This document shows positions 25,195 through 33,557 of a stretch of 64,000 bases of DNA, piece by piece; position 1 is the first letter of the stretch; every line of letters starts with the position of its first letter. The DNA comes from Chitinophaga jiangningensis (GTDB taxonomy: Bacteria; Bacteroidota; Bacteroidia; Chitinophagales; Chitinophagaceae), in NCBI RefSeq assembly GCF_900142605.1, contig NZ_FRBL01000002.1:434001-498000 (forward strand). Direction: 5' to 3'. The notes below the pieces were generated by a model that was not told the origin of the DNA, made no database searches, and saw only the letters and a program-made list of their open reading frames with translations. The translations under genes were made by a program, and so were the position numbers.

Positions 25195-28100
25195 TTACTT
25201 AGCAGCTACTTCTTTTTTAGCAGCTACTGCCTCGCTTTCGTTGGACAGTTGGTTGTGCTTGTCGAAGTCAACCAGTACCGGTGCCGCTACGAAGATAGAG
25301 GAGTAAGTACCGGTGATCACACCTACGAGCATTGCGAATGCAAAGCCGCGGGTTACTTCACCACCGAACACGAACAGGATCAGGATGGTCAGGAATACAG
25401 TGAGTGATGTCATTACTGTACGGCTGAGGGTATCATTGATCGCTTTATTGATAACGGTATCACGGTCTTTACCATGTGCACCGGTACGGAAGTATTCGCG
25501 GATACGGTCGAACACGATCACGGTATCGTTCATGGAGAAACCGATAACGGTGAGGATCGCAGCGATGAAGTGCTGGTCAATTTCCAGTGTGAACGGTACG
25601 AAGCTTCTGCACCAGGAGAATACTGCCAGGGTAACCAGTACGTCGTGCAGCAGGGAGAAGATGGTACCCACTGAATACTGCCATTTGCTGAAGCGCAGCA
25701 GGATGTACAGGAAGATCACCACGATCGACAGGATAGTAGCTTTGATCGCACCTGAACGGAGGTCATCGGAGATGGTTGGAGAAACTGTCTGAGAGCCTAC
25801 AATGTAACGGTTCACAAATGCATCTTCCGTTACTGACGCGTCATAGAATTTCTGCAGACCATGGAATAGTTTGGAAGTAACTTCTTTATCCACTTCCAGG
25901 CTCTGCTCTTCGATTTTGTAAGCAGTAGTGATGTTCAGCTGGTTGGTGTTACCAATTGTTTTCACGTAAGGCTCAGAACCAAACTCAGTGTGCAGGGCTT
26001 CTCTTACCTCATCGGATTTCATCGGGTGTTCGAAACGTACGGTGAAGCTACGGCCACCGGAGAAGTCGATACCATGATCAAAACCATGGAAGAAGGAAGA
26101 TACACCTGCCACCATTACAATAGCAGAGATGATGTATGCATATTTACGTTTGCCTACGAAGTCGAAAGCAGCGTGTTTAAATACTTTACGGGAAATTGGT
26201 GTGAAGTATTCGAAGTGACGTTTTTTCTTCATCCAGAAATCAGTCACCATACGGGAAACCAGGATACCGCAGAACAGGGACAACAGGAGACCGATGATCT
26301 GGGTGGTAGCGAAGCCCAGTACAGGACCAAGACCGAAGTAGAACAGGATACAGGCAGTGAGCAGGGAGGTAACGTGACCGTCCAGCACCGGAGCGAGGGA
26401 ACGTTTGTAACCTTTCTCTACCGCGTCTGCGTATGACAGTCCGTGGGTGAGTTCATCCTTGATTCTTTCGAAGATGATTACGTTCGTATCTACCGCCATA
26501 CCGATGGTGAGTACCAGACCGGCGATACCGGCCATGGTGAGGGTAGCACCGAGGGAAGCGAGGATACCGAAGGTAAACAGCAGGTTGAGGATCAGCGCGA
26601 TGTTAGCTACCCAACCGGCAGTGTTATAATATACCAGCATCAGTACGAAGATGATGGCAAAAGAGATCAGGAAGGATTTAGCACCTGCGGCGATGGATTC
26701 AGCACCGAGGGTAGGTCCAACGATCTGCTCCTGAACGATTTTCGCAGGGGCTGGCATTTTACCTGATTTCAGGATGTTTGCCAGGTCACCTGCTTCTTCC
26801 GGCGTAAAGCTACCGGTGATAGAAGAACGACCACCAGAGATTTCGCCCTGAATAGAAGGAGCGGAGTAAACGATGTTATCCAGTACTACTGCAACATAGT
26901 TGAAGGTATATGGATCTTTTGGATTAGCAGGAGCCAGTTCACCGGTGAGTTTTCTCCACTCGTGAGCACCCTGGTTGTCCATGGTCATGCTGATTTCAGG
27001 CTGGTTATTCTGATCAACGTCCTGGTGAGCTTCGATTACTCTTTCGCCACCAACGCGTGGAGCAGGGTTAGCAGGGTTTACTTTCAGGATGTAAACTTCC
27101 AGCGGACCGTGTTTATCAGTTTTGTTTTCCGGACCAAATGCGAAAACCGCATCTTTAGGCAGAACGGCCTGTACGCCAGGCAGTGCCAGGTAACGACGGA
27201 AGGTAGCGGTATCTTTTGGCAGCATCATACCCACGGAAGGACCAGGGATGATAGAGCCGGATTGTTGATCGTAGCGAGGGAACAGCACAGCGAACAGTGG
27301 ATTCTGTTTCTGTTGTTCACGCATCAGTTTTTCCTGGGAAGCGAGACCAGTGTCAGCTTTGGCTTTACCGCTGTCTTTCGCGAGGTAGTCGCTCAGGCTG
27401 CCGGTTTTTGCAGAATCAGCCGGTGCACTTGCAACAGCAGCAGAATCTTTTACAGCTGCGGCGGAAGTGTCTTTAGCTGCAGGAGCATCTCCCTGTGCCA
27501 GTCTGATGGCATCGTTCATTGGGGAGAGGATGTTCTGCAGTACTTCAGGACTGTTTTTGTAAACTTCTCTGAATTCCAGGTTAGCAGTAGCCTGCAGGTA
27601 TTTACGAACGCGTTCAGCGTTGTCAACACCGGCCAGTTCTACGGAGATCAGACCTTTATTTTCGTCCAGGCTAATGTTTGGCTGAGCCACACCGAATTTA
27701 TCGATACGTTTCTGCAGTACGATATAGGTGTTTTTGATGGCTGCCTTAGATTCTCTGCGAATCATATCCAGCACCTGCTGGTTGGAAGAGTTAAAGTTGA
27801 TGTCTTTCTGGTATGCATTTGCGAAGATGTTCGCCAATTTGCCCTGGGGAGCAACTTCCGCATAAGTTTGTCCGAACAAAGTAACAAAGTCGGTCTGGCT
27901 GGTTTTCTTTCTTTCCTTAGCCATTTCCAGCGCTCTGTTGAAAGCCGGGTCTTTGGACTGACCGGATAAAGCGCGGACAACGTCTTCAACGCTTACTTCC
28001 AGTACTACGTTCATACCACCAACGAGGTCAAGACCGAGGTTCAGTTCTTTTTCTTTAGCCTTGTTGTAGGTTACGTTCCATGGAAACCCTGCAATCTCTT

Positions 28101-28356
28101 TATTGCTGGTGCTATCCACGATCTCTTGTCTTCTTTGTTTCACAAAGCCTTTAAGTGTGTCGGCGTAGAAACCCTGCAATTGCGTATTTCCAGGATACTT
28201 CGTCTCGGCGGAGGGATACTGTTTGGCGATGTCCTTTTCGGCCTGCTGCTCTATCTTCTTCTCAAAGTTCCGCACCAAAAACGTGAAGGACAATTGGTAC
28301 AAAGAGATAAGGATCAGTGCGATGGCAAAAAATCTTACCAGTCCTTTAAGTTGCAT
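25195..28356 (-). CDS. secDF: Fused protein-export membrane protein SecD-SecF
   Basis: SecDF uses the proton gradient to pull exported proteins through SecYEG. This single 1053-residue chain carries SecD first (LGLDLVGGMNVVLE at about 107-120, P1 head to about 600, GMAVDTNVIIFERIKDE) and SecF second (GIDFSGGRSFTVRF near 785, GFSMNDTVIVFDRIREYF near 955). Twelve membrane segments are expected, six in each half. Residues about 286-350 form an Ala/Lys/Asp/Ser-rich low-complexity linker in the periplasmic head. A -7 box lies at 28400 and a terminator follows. YajC is encoded 1.2 kb away on the opposite strand. Confidence 0.96.
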   Translation of the reverse strand: MQLKGLVRFFAIALILISLYQLSFTFLVRNFEKKIEQQAEKDIAKQYPSAETKYPGNTQLQGFYADTLKGFVKQRRQEIVDSTSNKEIAGFPWNVTYNKAKEKELNLGLDLVGGMNVVLEVSVEDVVRALSGQSKDPAFNRALEMAKERKKTSQTDFVTLFGQTYAEVAPQGKLANIFANAYQKDINFNSSNQQVLDMIRRESKAAIKNTYIVLQKRIDKFGVAQPNISLDENKGLISVELAGVDNAERVRKYLQATANLEFREVYKNSPEVLQNILSPMNDAIRLAQGDAPAAKDTSAAAVKDSAAVASAPADSAKTGSLSDYLAKDSGKAKADTGLASQEKLMREQQKQNPLFAVLFPRYDQQSGSIIPGPSVGMMLPKDTATFRRYLALPGVQAVLPKDAVFAFGPENKTDKHGPLEVYILKVNPANPAPRVGGERVIEAHQDVDQNNQPEISMTMDNQGAHEWRKLTGELAPANPKDPYTFNYVAVVLDNIVYSAPSIQGEISGGRSSITGSFTPEEAGDLANILKSGKMPAPAKIVQEQIVGPTLGAESIAAGAKSFLISFAIIFVLMLVYYNTAGWVANIALILNLLFTFGILASLGATLTMAGIAGLVLTIGMAVDTNVIIFERIKDELTHGLSYADAVEKGYKRSLAPVLDGHVTSLLTACILFYFGLGPVLGFATTQIIGLLLSLFCGILVSRMVTDFWMKKKRHFEYFTPISRKVFKHAAFDFVGKRKYAYIISAIVMVAGVSSFFHGFDHGIDFSGGRSFTVRFEHPMKSDEVREALHTEFGSEPYVKTIGNTNQLNITTAYKIEEQSLEVDKEVTSKLFHGLQKFYDASVTEDAFVNRYIVGSQTVSPTISDDLRSGAIKATILSIVVIFLYILLRFSKWQYSVGTIFSLLHDVLVTLAVFSWCRSFVPFTLEIDQHFIAAILTVIGFSMNDTVIVFDRIREYFRTGAHGKDRDTVINKAINDTLSRTVMTSLTVFLTILILFVFGGEVTRGFAFAMLVGVITGTYSSIFVAAPVLVDFDKHNQLSNESEAVAAKKEVAAK

Positions 28357-28399
28357 ACTATTTGTTTCGGGTTTATAATAAAAAAATTTTAAAGAGTTG

Positions 28400-28407
28400 C
28401 AAAGATA
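28400..28407 (-). promoter_or_regulatory. Bacteroidota -7 promoter box (TATCTTTG) for secDF
   Basis: Read on the minus strand, the octamer fits TAnnTTTG, followed by CAAC, 43 nt before the secDF start. Confidence 0.55.
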
Positions 28408-28573
28408 GAATTTAAATTGATATATTAAAGCCCTTTAGAAAATAGGCGCAAATTAGCTACCGGCTTGGGTTTGCTGGACTGTTGGCACATAAATTTTACA
28501 AATCTGCGATTCTGGTTTCTACTGGTTTTAATATATTTCCATTGCTTTACAGCACGTTAATACCGACAAATAT

Positions 28574-29767
28574 ATGCAAACCCTTCATTATCGCACAACA
28601 GATTATTTCCCGGAAAGTTGGTGGAGGAGAAAAAAGGGCATACTGGGCGAGATTTTCAGGCGGGCAGAGCCTTTCCGGTTACAGGTGATTTATACACAAA
28701 TAGACAGGGATCAGCAGCAGCGCCCCCGGTTCAGAGATTTTCGGTTTCAAACCGGCCCTGGTGTTTACTCCTACCCTGCTTCTACCGTGAAGCTGCCGGC
28801 GGCCATACTGGCCCTGGAAAAGCTACGGGACCTTGGCATAGCCGGGCTGGACATGCATACACCTATGTATATCAATCCCTTAGCTGGGATTAACACCGGC
28901 GTTCACCAGGACGCGTCGGCTGCCAGCGGCTTGGCTTCCATCTCTCATTATATAAAAAAAATATTTTTAATAAGTGATAATGACGCCTATAACCGGCTCT
29001 ATGAATTCATTGGGCAGGAGGCTTTTAACCGGCGCCTCTGGGAAAACGGTTATACGGACGTTCAGATCAGGCACCGCCTGGGCCTCCCCCTGCATGAGGA
29101 AGACAACCGGCATACGAATGCCATGTATTTTAAGCAGCACGATCGCATACTTTATGAGCAACCGGCGGCCTACAGTGAACTGGACTTTACTTCCCGCCGC
29201 GACCTGGCCGGGAAAGCCTGGCGCACTCATAAAGGCAGACTGGAAGAAAGTCCGATGGACTTCTCTATCCGCAACCGGCTTCCCCTGATGCACCTCCACG
29301 AAATGATGCGCAGTATTTTTTTTCCGGCGGCTGTAACAAATCAGCAGCGCTACCGTTTAACGGAAGGCGACTATTCATTTTTGTATCGTTGTATGTCGCA
29401 ATACCCAACAGCGTCGGAGGACCCTGTTTATGATCATCAACAATATCACCAGGCCTATTGTAAGTTCCTGCTGTATGGCGGGAGTCAACAGGCGGTAATC
29501 CCCCCGGATATACGGATATTTAATAAACCGGGATGGGCATATGGATTTTTGACGGACACTGCTTATATTGCCGACTTTGGAAATAACATAGAATTCCTCC
29601 TGTCAGCCACAGTACATGTCAACCATGACGGAATATTAGGAGAAGATCAGCAGGCCTTTGAAGAAATCGGGAAACCGTTTTTAAAGGCGCTGGGAGAATT
29701 GATTTACACGATAGAACTGGAAAGACCGAAGCCAATAATACCCGATCTGAGCCGCTTTCAACCATAG
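28574..29767 (+). CDS. Class A beta-lactamase-like serine hydrolase without visible signal peptide
   Basis: This 397-residue protein has the penicillin-binding serine hydrolase motifs: SxxK as S70-TVK73 in YSYPASTVKLP and SDN at 134-136 in ISDNDAYNRLYEF. The third box is KPG (in FNKPGWAYG) where K-T/S-G is usual. The N-terminus MQTLHYRTTDYFPES shows no signal peptide, although such enzymes act outside the cytoplasm. An in-frame stop lies 45 nt upstream and there is no other ATG. It could be a non-classical start, a frameshifted leader or a cytoplasmic hydrolase. Not evidently an antibiotic resistance enzyme. Confidence 0.8.
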   Translation: MQTLHYRTTDYFPESWWRRKKGILGEIFRRAEPFRLQVIYTQIDRDQQQRPRFRDFRFQTGPGVYSYPASTVKLPAAILALEKLRDLGIAGLDMHTPMYINPLAGINTGVHQDASAASGLASISHYIKKIFLISDNDAYNRLYEFIGQEAFNRRLWENGYTDVQIRHRLGLPLHEEDNRHTNAMYFKQHDRILYEQPAAYSELDFTSRRDLAGKAWRTHKGRLEESPMDFSIRNRLPLMHLHEMMRSIFFPAAVTNQQRYRLTEGDYSFLYRCMSQYPTASEDPVYDHQQYHQAYCKFLLYGGSQQAVIPPDIRIFNKPGWAYGFLTDTAYIADFGNNIEFLLSATVHVNHDGILGEDQQAFEEIGKPFLKALGELIYTIELERPKPIIPDLSRFQP

Positions 29768-29830
29768 GGCGCAATCGGCAAACCAATTAAACAGCTAAAA
29801 TTCACACATACTTTAAAAACTGAGAGCAAG

Positions 29831-30544
29831 ATGCTAACTAAGATCAATCGTGTATGGGCTATTGTAGTGCTGATAGCCGCGACTATGGGAATGACTTCCT
29901 GTCTGAAGAACAATGTGGATACAACACCGCAGCGTCCTACATTCTGGCTGAATGTGGCTAACCTGTCGACCTATTCCGGAACCATGGACCTGTATGACAA
30001 CGGTAAAAAAATTACCAACAGCGGTATCTCCGGCTTCTTTACTGAAGTAATCGGCGGGTACAGCGGCCCTCATGAAATGAAGGTAACGCCACTGGGTAAA
30101 GATTCTGTACTGGCAACTGCCAGTAGCCAGCTGGACAGCCTGCATTATTATACTTACATGATCTATGGTGGCAATCCTGTGAAAGCGGCCCTGGTAGAAT
30201 CAAACTTAACTAATTACAGCCCTACCTCTATCAACCTGCGTTTCTACAACCTGTCATCTTCAGTTGGCCCGGTGGATGTTTATATGGGTTCTAAAAAAGT
30301 ATTTGAGAATGTAGTTTATGCAGATGGTTATTTCCGTCCTGATTTTACCACCTTTACAGATATCACTGAAGGTAACGTAATAACTGTTAAGAAGGCGGGT
30401 ACTACTGAAGTTGTTGCTACCAACAACAGTCTGAAAATCAGCAGCCTCCAAACCGGTGGTGTATATACTGCTTATGTTACCGGCAACGCTGGCAGCACTG
30501 GCAACGATAAACCAAGCACTAACATCATTTACGGCGCCTACTAA
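29831..30544 (+). CDS. DUF4397-like lipoprotein
   Basis: This 237-residue protein has a lipoprotein signal with the lipobox MTSC (near residue 24). Two beta-rich segments follow, FWLNVANLSTYSGTMDLYDNGKKI and LRFYNLSSSVGPVDVYMGSKKVFENVVYADGY. They resemble the repeated halves of DUF4397 domains, which are found in bacterial surface proteins of unknown function. The C-terminus is Gly/Asn-rich (GNAGSTGNDKPSTNIIYGAY). It is probably monocistronic, ending at the terminator at 30571. Confidence 0.72.
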   Translation: MLTKINRVWAIVVLIAATMGMTSCLKNNVDTTPQRPTFWLNVANLSTYSGTMDLYDNGKKITNSGISGFFTEVIGGYSGPHEMKVTPLGKDSVLATASSQLDSLHYYTYMIYGGNPVKAALVESNLTNYSPTSINLRFYNLSSSVGPVDVYMGSKKVFENVVYADGYFRPDFTTFTDITEGNVITVKKAGTTEVVATNNSLKISSLQTGGVYTAYVTGNAGSTGNDKPSTNIIYGAY

Positions 30545-30570
30545 GCCTTAAAAAATATTCATTCCTTTGA

Positions 30571-30606
30571 ACGCAGAAGGGGCCGGATTATCGGCCCCTT
30601 CTGCGT
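30571..30606 (+). terminator. Intrinsic terminator of the DUF4397-like gene
   Basis: A 15-bp perfect stem with a 6-nt loop starts 27 nt after the stop codon; the T-run is short. Confidence 0.8.
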
Positions 30607-30656
30607 TTATACAGCACCTCACAATATCTTTCCCTGTGATTTTTCTTTTTTTTGTG

Positions 30657-30664
30657 TAGGTTTG
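30657..30664 (+). promoter_or_regulatory. Bacteroidota -7 promoter box (TAGGTTTG) for aspC
   Basis: The octamer matches TAnnTTTG and lies 25 nt before the aminotransferase ATG. Confidence 0.5.
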
Positions 30665-30689
30665 TCCTGGTCAATCCGATATTAAACTT

Positions 30690-31883
30690 ATGAATCAACT
30701 TGCAGAGAGGCTGTCCCGGATTTCCGAGCCTCAAACAATCAAAATGGCCAAGCTCGGACGTGAGCTGAAAGCCCAGGGAATAGACATTGTAGACCTTAGT
30801 ATTGGAGAACCTGACTTTAATACGCCCGAGCATATCCGCGAGGCCGCCAAAAAGGCGATCGACGAAGGCTTTACCCATTATACCCCGGTAGCCGGTATCG
30901 CCGAACTGCGTCAGGCAGTGATCCACAAACTGAAGCGGGATAACGGTCTTGACTACACGCCGGAACAGATTGTAGTGTGCACCGGCGCCAAGCAATGCCT
31001 GGCCAACGCTGTACTGGCACTCGTTGACCCGGGAGATGAAGTGATCATTCCTACCCCTTATTGGGTGACCTACTCCGAACAGGTGAAGCTTTGCCAGGGA
31101 GAAGTTGTTTTTGTGCCATGCGGTATCGAAAACAATTATAAAATCACCCCTGCCCAGCTGGAAGCCGCTATCACACCTAAAACCAAGCTGTTCATGTTCT
31201 CTTCCCCCTGCAATCCTACGGGATCTGTATATTCCAGAGAAGAGCTGGCAGCACTGGCGGAAGTATTCGAAAAACATCCACAGATCTACATCATTTCCGA
31301 TGAGATCTATGAATATATTAACTACGTTGGTAAACACGAAAGCATTGCCCAGTTTGGCGACCTGAAAAACAGGACCATCCTGATCAATGGACTCAGTAAG
31401 GGTTTTGCCATGACCGGCTGGCGCCTCGGCTACCTGGCCGCTCCCCTGGACATTGCAAAAGCATGTGATAAAATCCAGAGCCAGTTTACCTCTGCTACCT
31501 GCTCCATCACCCAGCGTGCAGCAGTGACCGCCCTCACCGGCGATCTGAGTTCTGCCACAGCCATGGTCGAAGAATTCAAAAAGCGCCGTGCCTACATTCA
31601 CGAAGCCCTGAAAGCAATTCCAGGCCTGCAGGTGAATGATCCGGAAGGTGCATTTTATATGTTCCCGAATATCAGCGCTTTCTTTGGCAAATCCTTTGAA
31701 GGTCAAACCATTAATAATGCTGACGACCTCTGTATGTACCTGCTGCACCGTGCACACGTATCTACCGTTACCGGCGCCGCATTTGAGCAGCCTAACTGCA
31801 TCCGCCTGTCCTACGCTACATCCATGGACAAACTGCAGGAAGGCGTTAAACGCATGAAAGAATGGCTGGGCAAGCTTAGCTAG
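30690..31883 (+). CDS. aspC: Aspartate aminotransferase-type PLP enzyme
   Basis: This 397-residue class I aminotransferase interconverts aspartate and 2-oxoglutarate with oxaloacetate and glutamate, or acts on related amino acids. Motifs visible are SIGEPDFNTPEHI near residue 33, the PLP-anchoring lysine K237 in NGLSKGFAMTGWRLGY, FSSPCNPTGSVY near residue 170, and the substrate Arg in NCIRLSYATSMD near the end. The subgroup (I-gamma) covers AspC and related aminotransferases, so the exact substrate is not fixed. Followed by a GC-rich hairpin at 31942. Confidence 0.88.
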   Translation: MNQLAERLSRISEPQTIKMAKLGRELKAQGIDIVDLSIGEPDFNTPEHIREAAKKAIDEGFTHYTPVAGIAELRQAVIHKLKRDNGLDYTPEQIVVCTGAKQCLANAVLALVDPGDEVIIPTPYWVTYSEQVKLCQGEVVFVPCGIENNYKITPAQLEAAITPKTKLFMFSSPCNPTGSVYSREELAALAEVFEKHPQIYIISDEIYEYINYVGKHESIAQFGDLKNRTILINGLSKGFAMTGWRLGYLAAPLDIAKACDKIQSQFTSATCSITQRAAVTALTGDLSSATAMVEEFKKRRAYIHEALKAIPGLQVNDPEGAFYMFPNISAFFGKSFEGQTINNADDLCMYLLHRAHVSTVTGAAFEQPNCIRLSYATSMDKLQEGVKRMKEWLGKLS

Positions 31884-31941
31884 TCCGGTTTTCCACCATA
31901 ATATCCCTCCTGGTACTATGCCGTTGGCAGAGAACCGGGAG

Positions 31942-31979
31942 GGAAGGGGGAAAGGGTCCACAGGCCCTTTCCCCCTTCC
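31942..31979. terminator. Purine/pyrimidine-biased hairpin downstream of aspC
   Basis: A 15-bp perfect stem has one arm of only G and A and the other of only C and T, with an 8-nt loop. A looser inverted repeat (CCCTCC with GGAGGG) precedes it at about 31904-31943. There is no strong T-run. Confidence 0.6.
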
Positions 31980-32006
31980 TATAATATAAAACCCGAATCA
32001 CTATAC

Positions 32007-32540
32007 ATGGATACGCAGAAACTACTGTACATCGTACTCGCCCTGGGCGCTGGTTATATGATTTACAGTACCGCCAAAGACCTGATTAAAAAGAAACCAT
32101 CCAAAGAGCCGGCGGAACCGGCATCTTCCAATAACAACAACAGCAACAGCAGTACCATATTGCCTTTGCAGCTGCAGGCATATGAGAGAATGGCGCTTTA
32201 TGTAGAGCGGATATCGCCACAAAGCCTGATTGGCCGCATTTATCAGCAGGGCATGACTACCGTGGATATGCAGCTGGCCATGGTACAGCAGATCAAGGCA
32301 GAATACGATCACAACGTTACCCAGCAGATTTATGTATCTGCCCAAACCTGGGATGCCATTAAAACCCTGAAGGAGCAAACCATTTCGGTGATCAACCAGG
32401 TGGCAGCCAGTTTGCCGGCGGATGCACCAGCCATGGAGCTGAACAAACAGATCCTGGAGGTATTCGCGGAAGCAGGCGCCTCTCCTTCTGAGCTGGTAGC
32501 ACAGATCATCAATACCGAAGCAAAAAAACTGATGAAATAA
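32007..32540 (+). CDS. Membrane-anchored protein of unknown function
   Basis: This 177-residue protein has one N-terminal membrane segment (about 6-22), a Lys-rich stretch and an Asn/Ser-rich linker (SSNNNNSNSSTI at about 40-52). A helical domain follows from about 53 to the end (AYERMALYVERISPQSLIGRIYQQ through AKKLMK). The helical domain resembles conserved Bacteroidota proteins of unknown function with this LQAYERMALYVERI opening, but I cannot assign a family. It is convergent with the M23 peptidase gene, with only 12 nt between the stops. Confidence 0.7.
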   Translation: MDTQKLLYIVLALGAGYMIYSTAKDLIKKKPSKEPAEPASSNNNNSNSSTILPLQLQAYERMALYVERISPQSLIGRIYQQGMTTVDMQLAMVQQIKAEYDHNVTQQIYVSAQTWDAIKTLKEQTISVINQVAASLPADAPAMELNKQILEVFAEAGASPSELVAQIINTEAKKLMK

Positions 32541-32552
32541 TGGTGGCAGGGG

Positions 32553-33461
32553 CTATCTGACATGAATCACTTCATTCATCAGGTAGCCTTTTCCATTGAA
32601 ATGAATGTAGAGCGGATAACCGAGGTACCAGGGTATGCCCGGTTGCTTAAAATGTACTTGAATATGTAAATGTGGTTCCGTGCTAAAGCCTGAATTCCCG
32701 ATACAGGCCAGCGGTTGACCTGTTACCACTTCCTCCCCTTCGTGCACGATCACACTGTTCATACGGAGGTGTCCCATAAAAATATAGCTGTTGGGCGTTT
32801 CCAGCAGTACCTGGTTTGTGTTTTTAGGTCCCCGCTTCATGTTGGGCGGAATATTATCCGGGTTATTCCCATAAGCCCTTACCACGCGGCCATTGCAGGG
32901 GGCATATACGGTATCCCCAAAAATTTCATAGTCATTTAATTTTTTTGAGAAGATACGATTTGCCCTTCCGCCGAAGTCGTTCAGTTTTACAATATCCATG
33001 GCGTATACCGCACCGCGTAAGCTGAAATGAAACAGGTTGGTAGGCAGCCCTTTTCCCCCCTGTAACACAAAGTAGTTCCCCTTTTTAAACGGAAAGGTTA
33101 AGTTAATTACATCCGGTTTTCCGGTAGTGCCGGTAAAATAGAGTATACTCAATACCGTTAGGAGGCCGGTAAAAAACAGGTTCAGCGTTACCTTCCACCG
33201 GGCTACCGGCGGCAGTTGCCAGTTTTTTTTCCGGAAGAAGATCAATGCCAGCGTGAGCAGCAGTAGTATCCCAAACGCATAGCCAGCATAGATGGTGAGG
33301 TACACCCAGCTACCGAAGAGATATAGAAAAACGCCAAGAGACAAGCCTGCCAGCAGCGTGCTGTAGGAGGCTGACAGCGGGCGGTTGCCCGACTTCCATA
33401 TAAGCCGGATACTGAAAAAGGCCAATAGTAACGTAATTCCAAGCAGCAGGTAGATGATCAT
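32553..33461 (-). CDS. Membrane-bound M23 family peptidase
   Basis: This 302-residue protein has four N-terminal membrane helices (about residues 1-120), then an extracytoplasmic M23/LytM domain. The zinc-site pattern is visible as HFSLRGAVYAMDI, then MGHLRMNS, then EPHLHIQVHF with the HxH at about 268-270. M23 enzymes cleave peptide cross-links in peptidoglycan. Membrane-anchored members often act in cell division or in sporulation-like remodelling; here there is no division partner next to it. The first ligand comes from an HxxxxxxYAMD arrangement rather than the usual HxxxD, a known variant. Confidence 0.82.
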   Translation of the reverse strand: MIIYLLLGITLLLAFFSIRLIWKSGNRPLSASYSTLLAGLSLGVFLYLFGSWVYLTIYAGYAFGILLLLTLALIFFRKKNWQLPPVARWKVTLNLFFTGLLTVLSILYFTGTTGKPDVINLTFPFKKGNYFVLQGGKGLPTNLFHFSLRGAVYAMDIVKLNDFGGRANRIFSKKLNDYEIFGDTVYAPCNGRVVRAYGNNPDNIPPNMKRGPKNTNQVLLETPNSYIFMGHLRMNSVIVHEGEEVVTGQPLACIGNSGFSTEPHLHIQVHFKQPGIPWYLGYPLYIHFNGKGYLMNEVIHVR

Positions 33462-33557
33462 CGGCGGCGTTAACTTTACTGCAAAATATCAATATTTTTC
33501 TCCACGGCGAAGTACCGTAATAATTATGTAACATTGCAATGATAGTACCAATCTACG

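Noticed and set aside
28482..28688. 68-codon plus-strand frame before the beta-lactamase-like gene
   Set aside because: Considered as a frameshifted signal peptide, but its hydrophobic stretch is not followed by a cleavage site and overlaps the real gene in another frame; left as an option under the finding.
30588..31961. 457-codon open frame opposite the aminotransferase
   Set aside because: Antisense of aspC with no recognisable motif and no promoter; it also runs through the terminator at 30571-30606.
33462..33557. Cobalamin riboswitch before the acyl-CoA mutase gene
   Set aside because: The gap is under 100 nt and shows no B12-box or stem arrangement.
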